Made by a program: the position numbers and the translations under genes. The notes beneath the pieces are model-generated. The model worked only from the letters and a program-made list of their open reading frames with translations, was not told the origin of the DNA and made no database searches. Shown piece by piece: positions 1 to 6,597 of a DNA stretch of 8,000 nt (the first letter of the stretch is position 1; each line of letters starts with the position of its first letter). The stretch is from an archaeon (lineage in GTDB: Archaea > Altiarchaeota > Altiarchaeia > IMC4 > QMZM01), in assembly GCA_029933895.1 (NCBI GenBank), contig JAOZNG010000044.1, positions 1-8,000 on the forward strand, given 5' to 3'.

Positions 1-2324
1 ATCCCTCCCTAGGTGTTCCATATGAAAAACCAGGTAATGAAATTATTGTTTCAGATGCCGACATAATAAACAGATTCAGGGATAGGGATGTCAGACAGAG
101 TATAGATGAACTTAAAGAAAGAGACATTACTCCCTTAACCTGTGACAACGAAAAGCTGCCCTATCTATTGAAGATAATGGGCTTTATATATGGTGGCGGG
201 GTTTTATATTTCACTGAAGGGAAAGGCACCGTCTGGTTCTATGGAGAATCAGAGAATCTGGAGGAGATAAGAGGGGATATAAAGAAATTAGGGTATATGC
301 CTTCAAGAATCTATTCCAGACAAAGAGAGCGTTTTATATCCACAGAATACCGTGATTACAGCCGCAATATAGCTGAATACAGCTTCAAGACAACATCAAC
401 AAGTCTGGCGATTCTGCTTTCAACATTAGGCGCTCCTGTAGGCAATAAATCAGGGCAGGACTATTTAGTGCCTGGGTGGTTATTTCACTGTAGATTGTGG
501 CAGAAGAGATTATTTCTTGCATCTCTATTCGGAGCAGAATTATCAGCCCCCTCTACAACAACAGGGCATGGATATAACATCTGCTGCCCCATCCTATCAA
601 TGAATAAAGGATTTGATTACGTAAATTCAGGTAAAGAGTTTTTAGAGCAGATTCGAAGGCTTTTAACTGAATTCGGTGTGGATTCCTCAATCATAAATGA
701 AAGAAAAGAAAAGAAATCAATCAGATTCAGGCTGCAGATTTCGTCTAAGCCAAAAAACCTAATTGAATACTGGGATAAAATAGGATTCGAATACAATAAA
801 AAAAGAAAGTATTTAGGTAATATGGCAATGCAATACCTGACCTTAAAGGAAAGAGTTATGGAAGAAAAGGTAATGGAGATGGAAAAGAACGGGATGCCTG
901 CCTCAGAGATATACAAAAGCCTTCAATCAAAAAACGCAAACAGGAGAGTTATAGAACGCTCTCTCTATGGTGGGAGAAAAACAAAACCCAGAACAGCATT
1001 AAATTTCCCGACATTCGACGAGTTTATTGCTACATACACCTCAGGTCTGGGGGAAACAGGCATGGTCTGGGATGAAGTAATCCATAAAGAGAAGGTAGAA
1101 TACAGGGATTATGTATATGATTTTACAGTTAATGATAAACACCATAATTTCATAGCCAATAGTTTCGTGGTATCAAACTGTGGTGTCAGGCTTTTAACAA
1201 CGGATCTGATGGAAGGGGAGTTGAGGCCGAAATTAAGGATGATTGTGGATAAACTCTTTGATACTGTGCCCTCGGGCGTAGGAAGCAAAAGCAGGCTCCA
1301 TCTGTCAATAAGCGAGCTTGACGAGGTGGCTGTTTCAGGCGCCGGATGGGCAATAGAGAAAGGTCTTGGCTTAGAGGAAGACCTCAGGCATATGGAGGAA
1401 AACGGTGCAATAGATGGTGCCAATCCAGCGAAGGTAGGCGACAGGGCTAAGTCCCGGGGAAGAAATCAGCTGGGAACTCTTGGTGCAGGAAACCATTTCC
1501 TTGAGGTGCAGGCAGTTGATAGAATATTTGATCCAGAAGCAGCCAGAAAATTCGGTGTCAGGGAGGAGGGGCAGGTGACTGTTATGATACACTGTGGCTC
1601 TCGCGGCTTCGGGCATCAGATAGCAGGAGACTACATAAAAATAATGCTGCCGGCTGCGGGGAAATACGGTATAAGGTTACCTGACAAGGAACTGGCATGC
1701 TCTCCACTGGACTCAAGAGAGGCCAGGGATTACCTTGGTGCAATGTATTCAGCCGTCAATTTCGCCTTCTGCAACAGGCAAGTTATAGCGCACTGGGTCA
1801 GAGAGACGTTCCGTAGGGTCTTCAGGCGAGAGATAGATATGCCATTAATCTACGACGTCTGCCACAACATCGCGAAATTTGAGGAGCATCTACTGAATGG
1901 AGAGAAGAGAAACCTCTGCGTCCACAGGAAAGGTGCTACCAGAGCTTTCCCTGCGGGCAGGGTGGAGATTCCTGAGGTGTACAGGACTGTAGGGCAGCCT
2001 GTGCTTATACCAGGGGATATGGGCACTTCCTCCTATCTGCTTGTCGGGACAGAGAAGGGTCTGGAGGAAACCTTTGGGAGCACATGCCACGGCGCTGGCA
2101 GGGTTATGTCGAGACATAAAGCAATAAAATCCTTTCAGGGATCCAAGCTCCAGAGGATGCTGGAGTCCAGGGGTATTCTTGTGAAAGCCACCCATCCCAA
2201 GATGCTGGCTGAGGAAGCGCCTGAGGCCTATAAGGACGTGGATGATATTATAGAGAGCGTGGAGTTGAGTGGGATATCCCGGGCTGTCGCGAAAATGAAG
2301 CCTGTTGGAGTGGTTAAGGGGTAG
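1..2324 (+). CDS. rtcB: RNA-splicing ligase RtcB, intein-containing precursor (5' partial)
   Basis: RtcB joins 2',3'-cyclic-phosphate (or 3'-phosphate) and 5'-OH RNA ends, using GTP and Mn2+. In archaea it seals tRNA exons after intron removal. The frame is open from base 3 without a stop, so the true start lies upstream; the TTG at 168 lies inside the intein and is not a start. The C-extein begins with Cys (1179-1181) in NCGVRLL, which corresponds to metal ligand Cys98 of Pyrococcus horikoshii RtcB. It runs 381 residues, close to the ~384 expected. Conserved landmarks follow: NQLGTLGAGNHFLEVQ with its metal His at 1494-1496, HCGSRGFGHQ with its His at 1590-1592, DVCHNIAK with its His at 1863-1865, VHRKGATRAFPAG (His 1923-1925), HGAGR with the expected GMP-accepting His at 2088-2090, and the C-terminal VVKG. 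All expected active-site residues in the visible part are present, so the spliced enzyme should be functional. The reductase gene follows after 4 bases. Confidence 0.96.
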   Translation, partial: PSLGVPYEKPGNEIIVSDADIINRFRDRDVRQSIDELKERDITPLTCDNEKLPYLLKIMGFIYGGGVLYFTEGKGTVWFYGESENLEEIRGDIKKLGYMPSRIYSRQRERFISTEYRDYSRNIAEYSFKTTSTSLAILLSTLGAPVGNKSGQDYLVPGWLFHCRLWQKRLFLASLFGAELSAPSTTTGHGYNICCPILSMNKGFDYVNSGKEFLEQIRRLLTEFGVDSSIINERKEKKSIRFRLQISSKPKNLIEYWDKIGFEYNKKRKYLGNMAMQYLTLKERVMEEKVMEMEKNGMPASEIYKSLQSKNANRRVIERSLYGGRKTKPRTALNFPTFDEFIATYTSGLGETGMVWDEVIHKEKVEYRDYVYDFTVNDKHHNFIANSFVVSNCGVRLLTTDLMEGELRPKLRMIVDKLFDTVPSGVGSKSRLHLSISELDEVAVSGAGWAIEKGLGLEEDLRHMEENGAIDGANPAKVGDRAKSRGRNQLGTLGAGNHFLEVQAVDRIFDPEAARKFGVREEGQVTVMIHCGSRGFGHQIAGDYIKIMLPAAGKYGIRLPDKELACSPLDSREARDYLGAMYSAVNFAFCNRQVIAHWVRETFRRVFRREIDMPLIYDVCHNIAKFEEHLLNGEKRNLCVHRKGATRAFPAGRVEIPEVYRTVGQPVLIPGDMGTSSYLLVGTEKGLEETFGSTCHGAGRVMSRHKAIKSFQGSKLQRMLESRGILVKATHPKMLAEEAPEAYKDVDDIIESVELSGISRAVAKMKPVGVVKG
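3..1178 (+). mobile_element. RtcB intein, C-terminal 392 residues, with degenerate LAGLIDADG endonuclease region
   Basis: In-frame insertion that interrupts RtcB just before its metal-binding Cys. This is the same site occupied by the RtcB inteins known from Pyrococcus. The N-terminal splicing blocks lie upstream of the window. Two LAGLIDADG-like blocks are visible: LLKIMGFIYGGG (165-200) and LFLASLFGAEL (starting near 510). They are separated by the usual VGNK...YLVPGWLF stretch. The C-terminal splicing region has VYDFTVNDKHHNFIANSF then VVSN, with terminal Asn at 1176-1178 and +1 Cys at 1179-1181. Block F is intact, with a His pair in KHHN. Two oddities stand out: the acidic residue expected in the first LAGLIDADG block is Gly (195-197), and the penultimate residue is Ser where His is usual. 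The intein is much more AT-rich than the extein. Splicing is probably retained, since the host enzyme is otherwise intact; homing activity is doubtful. Confidence 0.93.
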
Positions 2325-2328
2325 TTAA

Positions 2329-3009
2329 ATGAATAAGCCTTTCATCTTCATCAACTCGGCTATGACGGTTGACGGGAAGACCTCAACCCTTGAGAGGAGA
2401 CAGGTAAGGATTTCCAGCCAGGAGGACATGGAGGTGGTTGACAAATTGAGGGCTGAATCCGATGCCGTGCTGGTGGGAATGAACACGCTCTTGACAGATG
2501 ACCCCAAGCTGACTGTTAAATCAGGGAGGCTGAGGGAGGAGCGGTTGAGAAATAGTCTGCCAGAGAATCCCATGAAGGTGGCGGTTGGAAGAATAGATTC
2601 CGTAAACCTGGACTCCGAGTTCCTTAACTACGGGAATGCTGAGAAAATTTTTTTTGCTACCAGAGACTCTGATACCTGGAAGATTGATGAACTCAGGAAT
2701 ATGGCGGATGTTTACGTGAGCATACATGATGAGATAGACCCCTGCTTTATTGCAGAAACACTGCATGGTTTAGGAGTCAAGAAATTGATGGTTGAAGGCG
2801 GAGCGGAGACAAACTACCGCTTCCTTAAGGCGGGCTTGGTTGATGAGATATATGTCACAGTGGCACCCATGATATTCGGGGGTAGAAACGCGCCCACTCT
2901 GGTGGATGGAGCAGGCTTCATGGAGGATGAGGCGCTGAAACTAAAGCTTTTGTCCATGAACAGGGATGGTGATGAGCTGCTGCTGAAATACAGGGTATTA
3001 AAGAGATAA
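2329..3009 (+). CDS. 2,5-diamino-6-ribosylamino-4(3H)-pyrimidinone 5'-phosphate reductase (RibD C-terminal family)
   Basis: Archaeal/fungal-type riboflavin reductase. It reduces the ribosyl side chain of the pyrimidine intermediate to ribityl using NAD(P)H, the step before deamination in the archaeal route to riboflavin, FAD and F420-type deazaflavins. The 226 residues are a stand-alone RibD_C (DHFR-like) domain without a deaminase, normal for archaea (compare M. jannaschii MJ0671 and yeast Rib7). Visible family marks: FINSAMTVDGKTST at residues 7-20 (substrate/cofactor entry), GMNTLLTDDPKLTV at 50-63, VEGGAETNYRF at 155-165 (nucleotide-binding loop), and a conserved C-terminal stretch APMIFGGRNAPTLVDG at 179-194. 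The ATG lies 4 bases after the rtcB stop with a G-rich stretch (AAGGGG) just upstream, so cotranscription with rtcB is likely. Its last 12 bases overlap the tail of the opposing hydrolase gene. A plain DHFR is unlikely given the VEGGAE loop. Confidence 0.9.
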   Translation: MNKPFIFINSAMTVDGKTSTLERRQVRISSQEDMEVVDKLRAESDAVLVGMNTLLTDDPKLTVKSGRLREERLRNSLPENPMKVAVGRIDSVNLDSEFLNYGNAEKIFFATRDSDTWKIDELRNMADVYVSIHDEIDPCFIAETLHGLGVKKLMVEGGAETNYRFLKAGLVDEIYVTVAPMIFGGRNAPTLVDGAGFMEDEALKLKLLSMNRDGDELLLKYRVLKR

Positions 3010-3627
3010 TCCCCTGTTTTCCAGGATAAAAACCATTGTTTCTGTTTCTTCCTTGACTTTTTCCTTGAATTCTTCAGCGTCTCGTTTTTCTCCAACAATA
3101 CTTCCCCAGTGCATTGGTATTGCTATCCTGGGCTTTATGGTCTTAACCGCATCAGCCGCCTCAAGGCAGTCCATGGTGTATCTCCCGCCAACAGGTATCA
3201 AGGCCACATCGACATCCCCAAGCTCCTTCATCTCTGGTATAAGGTCGGTGTCCCCTGAGTGATAGATTCTCTTACCACATGATTCTATCACAAAACCAAT
3301 CCCATCACCCCTCCTGTGGAAGTATTTATCTATGTTGTAGGCATTCACTGCGGTTATATGGATTCCATGGAGATTTACTGAATCACCTGCCCTGGCAATA
3401 GCGGAGTCCTCTATTTTCTTCGCCGCTTCGCTGCTGGCTATCACTGCCGTATGGGGTTTCCTCAGCCGCCTGATGTTCTCCACCCTGCAGTGATCATAGT
3501 GCTCATGTGTTACCAGAATTATATCCCCCTTAACGGGGTTTCTGGGTATGAGGTAGGGATCTATGTAGATTGTTTTCCCTCCGGTTTCTATGCAGAAGCT
3601 GGCATGCCCAAACCATCTTATCTTCAT
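2998..3627 (-). CDS. Metallo-beta-lactamase-fold hydrolase, UPF0173/UlaG-like (COG2220)
   Basis: A 209-residue cytoplasmic protein with no signal peptide. It starts MKIRWFGHASF, the typical opening of the UPF0173/COG2220 branch with an early His (H8). The zinc-binding HxHxDH motif is H41-E-H43-Y-D45-H46. It is followed by AYN (96-98) and H104 in a GDGIGFVIE context, YHSGDTD at 122-128 supplying the bridging Asp (D126), and PMHWG at 171-175 supplying the last His (H173). The full dinuclear metal site is therefore present and the enzyme should be active. The substrate is unknown; relatives act on lactones, phosphodiesters or N-acyl lipids, and nothing in the neighbourhood decides among these. 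The start has a weak AGGT about 8 bases upstream. It is divergent from NMD3 across 41 bases and convergent with the riboflavin reductase, overlapping its tail by 12 bases. Confidence 0.9.
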   Translation of the reverse strand: MKIRWFGHASFCIETGGKTIYIDPYLIPRNPVKGDIILVTHEHYDHCRVENIRRLRKPHTAVIASSEAAKKIEDSAIARAGDSVNLHGIHITAVNAYNIDKYFHRRGDGIGFVIESCGKRIYHSGDTDLIPEMKELGDVDVALIPVGGRYTMDCLEAADAVKTIKPRIAIPMHWGSIVGEKRDAEEFKEKVKEETETMVFILENRGLSL

Positions 3628-3643
3628 TTCAATACCTAATCTG

Positions 3644-3653
3644 TAATATATAA
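3644..3653. promoter_or_regulatory. Near-symmetric TATA element between divergent hydrolase and NMD3 genes
   Basis: The 41-base gap between the two divergent starts contains TAATATATAA, which reads as a TATA-like box on both strands. Its centre is about 20 bases from the NMD3 ATG and about 21 from the hydrolase ATG. Both distances are slightly shorter than the usual 25-28 for archaeal TATA to transcription start, so any transcript would be leaderless or the real boxes are offset by a few bases. This is a pattern-based call only. Confidence 0.4.
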
Positions 3654-3668
3654 GGTTTACAGGAAAAA

Positions 3669-4610
3669 ATGTTTTGTCCCAAGTGCGGCAAGGAAGGTAA
3701 AGGCTTATGCCTTGACTGCTATCTGGAGGATAATCCCCTGTACCTGGAGCATACAGCGTTGTTGCTATGCAACTGTGGCCGAACCAGATACAGGAACAGA
3801 TGGGACAGCAGTTTAGAGAATATCCTGCCTATGGTGGTGGATGATAAACTTGTTGTTCCAGGGGAAATCAAGATGATTGATGTGGAGTTGAAGAGCTTCT
3901 CCTCAGCCAGGAGCAAAATAAAGCTTGAGGTATTGTTTTCCGGGGAATACATGGACGAGAAATTCAGGAAGGAAGTGACGGGAGAGATAATCCTGGAGAG
4001 AGGTAACTGCCCCTTCTGCGGCAGAATCTCTGCAGGATACTATGAGTGCATACTGCAGCTTAGGGTTAAAAATCCCGGGGAATTGCTTGAGGGCATCAAT
4101 CCCTCCATGGTTTCCAGAATGGAGAATGTGAGGGGTGGAGCGGACATCTACCTGACATCCTCCGGCTATGGGAGCCAGCTGATGAGGGATTTGAGGGATA
4201 AGGGTTTCCTGGTTAGGGACTCATATACCCTGATGGGTAAAAAAGAGGGGAAAGACATCCACAGGTCCTCTATCTCGGTGAAGGAGCCATCCTTCAGGGA
4301 AGGGGACTTAATCAGACGCAATAACAGACTCCTGCAGGTCCTGGAGAGAGGTAGTACCGTAAAGCTCAGAAGCCTTGATTCCGGGAAAAAGATTTCGTTG
4401 CCTCTGAATGAGTTATCAGATACTAAACCTGCTGCAAACAAAAGAGATGTGGTGAAATGCATAGTTACCTCCGTAAGCCCACATGGTCTGCAGTTGCTTA
4501 GCCTGGGGGATAACAAGATACTGGAGTTGAGCAATACCCGTGGAATGTTGAAGCAGGGTGATGAGGTGTCAGTGATAAAGATAGACAACAGGATTTATAT
4601 CCTGGATTGA
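3669..4610 (+). CDS. nmd3: NMD3-family ribosome-associated protein
   Basis: Archaeal homologue (COG1499) of eukaryotic NMD3, the adaptor that loads onto late pre-60S subunits. Archaea have no nuclear export, so a role in 50S maturation or subunit quality control together with aIF6 is inferred. The 313 residues begin with zinc-binding pairs C3-x2-C6, C14-x2-C17 and C34-x-C36, with a further C114-x2-C117 in GNCPFCG. This is the cysteine-rich N-terminal arrangement of the family. The segment at about 75-200 is the conserved central domain. The C-terminal third (about 225-313: SFREGDLIRRNNRLLQVLE, then CIVTSVSPHGLQLL) is beta-rich and would match the eIF5A-like/OB part that contacts the ribosomal E site in eukaryotes. 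The length fits archaeal members, which lack the eukaryotic NES/NLS tail. AGGA lies 5 bases before the ATG. The last 16 bases overlap the opposing zinc-ribbon gene. Confidence 0.9.
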   Translation: MFCPKCGKEGKGLCLDCYLEDNPLYLEHTALLLCNCGRTRYRNRWDSSLENILPMVVDDKLVVPGEIKMIDVELKSFSSARSKIKLEVLFSGEYMDEKFRKEVTGEIILERGNCPFCGRISAGYYECILQLRVKNPGELLEGINPSMVSRMENVRGGADIYLTSSGYGSQLMRDLRDKGFLVRDSYTLMGKKEGKDIHRSSISVKEPSFREGDLIRRNNRLLQVLERGSTVKLRSLDSGKKISLPLNELSDTKPAANKRDVVKCIVTSVSPHGLQLLSLGDNKILELSNTRGMLKQGDEVSVIKIDNRIYILD

Positions 4611-4807
4611 TTTCTTGTTTCCAGAAACCTCCTCCATTCCTCCTCTGAGTTGAAGACAACAGCTTCATCTACTAATGCACAGTCCCCGCAGAGGTATTTC
4701 ACTGCTACAATGTTGTTCATTAATTCGGAGTGGGGGTATGATTCCCTCTCCATTTCCATAAGGGTGAGTTTCCTTGAGCCGCATCTACTGCATGCCTTAA
4801 TCTTCAT
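4595..4807 (-). CDS. Small zinc-ribbon protein of unknown function, coupled to purB
   Basis: A 70-residue hypothetical protein with C6-x2-C9 (ACSRCGS) and C40-x2-C43 (LCGDCAL), a single zinc ribbon, followed by an acidic/aromatic C-terminal helix (FNSEEEWRRFLE). No signal peptide or membrane segment. The ATG overlaps the purB stop as ATGA, and AAGGA sits about 7 bases upstream, so translational coupling to purB is strongly suggested. The spacing of the two CxxC pairs and the short size resemble many archaeal zinc-ribbon proteins that bind nucleic acid or protein partners, but I cannot name a family. Its 3' end overlaps NMD3 by 16 bases on the opposite strand. The coupling, start signal and intact cysteines support a real gene. 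Confidence 0.8.
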   Translation of the reverse strand: MKIKACSRCGSRKLTLMEMERESYPHSELMNNIVAVKYLCGDCALVDEAVVFNSEEEWRRFLETRNQSRI

Positions 4808-6138
4808 TTCAATTCCTTCAACACCCTCTCGACTTGTTCAATCGCTGTTCCGATATATCCCCCAGGGTCAAGGGCGTGGTCTATTTCTCTCTCATCCAGT
4901 AGTTTCCTGACTTCCCTGCTCTCCAGCAATGTTTCCCTGAACCCTACCTTTCTGTGATGGCTTTCGAGGGCGCATTTCCTTGTTATTTTATGTGCTTCCT
5001 GCCTGCTCAATCCCCTGGATACCAAGGCAACCATAACGGATTCAGCCATAACCCTTCCCTGGGTGAGGTTAAGGTTTCTCTCTATTGCTTTCTTGTCGAA
5101 CACCAGGTTCTGGATTAAATCAATTGAGAGATTCAGGATATAATCCGTCAATATGCAGGACTCTGGTATGATAATTCTCTCGCAGCTGGAGTTAGTCAGG
5201 TCCCGCTCATGCCATAGAGGCATGTTCTCGAGAGCAGCCATGGAGTCTCCCTTGATTACCCTGCTTAACCCGCATATTCTCTCTGCTTTTATGGGGTTCA
5301 TCTTGTGGGGCATGGTTGAGGAGCCAACCTGTTTCTTACCGAAGCCCTCCCTGACCTCCCCTATCTCCGTTCTCTGCAGGTTCCTCACCTCCGTGGATAT
5401 CTTGTTGAGTGTTTCAGCTATCAGGGCCAGCAGGAGAAGGAATTCCGCGTGCCTGTCTCTCTGTATAATCTGGTTAGAGACCATAACAGCATTCAAACCC
5501 AGTTCCTCCATCATGTACTCCTGTATCTCTATGCCCTTGTCTCCCAGGGCAGCTTGGGTTCCAACAGCCCCGCTCAGTTGCCCGACAATAATCCTTTTCT
5601 TGCATTCACCCAGTCTGTCTAAATGTCTCTGTATTTCCGTGGCATATACGGCGAACTTTAAACCGTATGTCGTCGGTATAGCGTGCTGTCCATGCGTCCT
5701 TCCGATGGCTATCGTCTTTTTATGTCTCCGGGCCTGTTCAAGCAACACATCCCTGAAATCCAGCAGGCCCTTCTTAAGGTAGGATATGTAGTCCCGTAAC
5801 TGCAGGGCAAGGGCTGTGTCCTGTATGTCGTTGCTTGTTGCCCCCATGTGTATGTACCTGCCCGAGGAGCCGCACTGTTCGGCTAAGGCCTCTGCTATAG
5901 CCATCACGTCGTGGTTTATCTCCTTCTCTATCTCCTTAACCCGAGACAGCTTAACATATTCTGTGTTCGCCTTCCTGGATACCTCATCAGAGTCCTTTCC
6001 GGGTATGTTACCTGCCCTTGAGTGAGCCTTCACCAGGGCTGCCTCCACCTCCAGCATCCTCTGGAGCTTGCTTTCCTCGTCAAAGATCTTCCTGACATCA
6101 TCTCTACCATACCTGGACTCTATGGGATGTATTACCAT
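4804..6138 (-). CDS. purB: Adenylosuccinate lyase
   Basis: PurB catalyses two fumarate eliminations in purine synthesis: SAICAR to AICAR, and adenylosuccinate to AMP. It belongs to the fumarase/aspartase superfamily and acts as a cytoplasmic homotetramer. The 444-residue length is typical. The three conserved regions that build the composite active site are visible: HMGATSND at 97-104, GRTHGQHAIPTTYG at 146-159 with the general-acid His149, and the mobile signature loop GSSTMPHKMNPIKAE at 272-286 with the catalytic Ser at 273/274. The N-terminus (MVIHPIESRYG) matches archaeal/Gram-positive PurB. Argininosuccinate lyase and fumarase are excluded by the SSTMPHKMNP loop and the start. The start has no Shine-Dalgarno sequence but has a TATA box about 27 bases upstream, which fits a leaderless mRNA. 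The small zinc-ribbon gene follows with a 4-base overlap. Confidence 0.97.
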   Translation of the reverse strand: MVIHPIESRYGRDDVRKIFDEESKLQRMLEVEAALVKAHSRAGNIPGKDSDEVSRKANTEYVKLSRVKEIEKEINHDVMAIAEALAEQCGSSGRYIHMGATSNDIQDTALALQLRDYISYLKKGLLDFRDVLLEQARRHKKTIAIGRTHGQHAIPTTYGLKFAVYATEIQRHLDRLGECKKRIIVGQLSGAVGTQAALGDKGIEIQEYMMEELGLNAVMVSNQIIQRDRHAEFLLLLALIAETLNKISTEVRNLQRTEIGEVREGFGKKQVGSSTMPHKMNPIKAERICGLSRVIKGDSMAALENMPLWHERDLTNSSCERIIIPESCILTDYILNLSIDLIQNLVFDKKAIERNLNLTQGRVMAESVMVALVSRGLSRQEAHKITRKCALESHHRKVGFRETLLESREVRKLLDEREIDHALDPGGYIGTAIEQVERVLKELK

Positions 6139-6160
6139 CTTGATTATCTATCGAAGGCAG

Positions 6161-6170
6161 ATATTATATT
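6161..6170 (-). promoter_or_regulatory. purB TATA box, probable leaderless transcript
   Basis: On the minus strand this reads AATATAATAT, in the 69-base gap between the oapC stop and the purB start. Its centre is about 27 bases upstream of the purB ATG, the normal archaeal TATA-to-start-site distance, so transcription would begin at or next to the A of ATG. The lack of any Shine-Dalgarno motif before the ATG supports a leaderless mRNA. Confidence 0.55.
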
Positions 6171-6207
6171 CCTGGTTTGGTGAATACCCAACAACAAACG
6201 GCTTCAA

Positions 6208-6597
6208 CTAGATTTTTTTATCTACTTTCCTCATGGCATAGGCTAAGTCTATGTAGTAGACACCTTTCCTGGATTTTATTATAAGGGGATCGCCTTTCAT
6301 AAGGGAGGGGAGGTCAAACCTGTATCTTCCCTTATCGAGTTGAGCTAGATTTTCCACGTCTAAACTGATTGTTTTCTTGTCTCCCTCCAGCTCTTTCCTG
6401 AATCTATCCTCTATCCACACCAGGTCATCCTCTGTAAGGTTTTTTCCCTCCAGTTTGTCTATCGCCTCCTGATGGGGTCCTTCATCTTTTCTCGCCCTGA
6501 TGTACAGGAAAACCCGGGATCCGCAGCTGCATCCATTCAATAACTCTTCTGCGTTATCCTCATATATCCGGCTGCATCTAGCGCACTTGTGGGGCAT
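6208..6597 (-). CDS. oapC: OapC/ArvC-family zinc-ribbon protein (DUF2072)
   Basis: A 129-residue cytoplasmic protein with an N-terminal zinc ribbon, C5-x2-C8 (KCARCSR) and C23-x-C25 (GCSCGSR), followed by an alpha/beta region ending in DPLIIKSRKGVYYIDLAYAM. This is the euryarchaeal zinc-ribbon family that accompanies OapB (DUF2073) and the small GTPase OapA. The genes were named for lying near replication origins in haloarchaea; the same GTPase module was later linked to extracellular vesicle formation (ArvA/B/C names). The molecular role of this member is not known. Here it is the last gene of the cluster, starting 20 bases inside the end of the membrane-protein gene. A Shine-Dalgarno-like GGGAG lies 14 bases before the ATG, too far for good initiation, so coupling or a leaderless internal transcript is plausible. 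No orc/cdc6 gene lies in the window. Confidence 0.85.
   Translation of the reverse strand: MPHKCARCSRIYEDNAEELLNGCSCGSRVFLYIRARKDEGPHQEAIDKLEGKNLTEDDLVWIEDRFRKELEGDKKTISLDVENLAQLDKGRYRFDLPSLMKGDPLIIKSRKGVYYIDLAYAMRKVDKKI

Noticed and set aside
168..170. TTG as the start of the rtcB reading frame
   Set aside because: The frame is open back to base 3, and the upstream residues continue the intein. The TTG is an internal Leu codon at the start of the first LAGLIDADG block.
617..916. Minus-strand open frame of 99 codons within the intein
   Set aside because: It lies fully antisense to the intein, has no recognisable motif, and is explained by the AT-rich, Lys/Glu-rich coding strand opposite.
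3621..4813. Perfect 13-base repeat TCTTCATTTCAAT at 3621-3633 and 4801-4813
   Set aside because: Both copies are minus-strand start contexts (ATTGAAATGAAGA) of proteins beginning MKI. The second is also constrained by the purB C-terminus. Chance or start-context bias is enough; no further copies were seen.
5153..5782. Plus-strand open frame of 209 codons antisense to purB
   Set aside because: It is Ser/Leu/Cys-rich with no family motif, and the opposite strand is unambiguous PurB including its signature loop.
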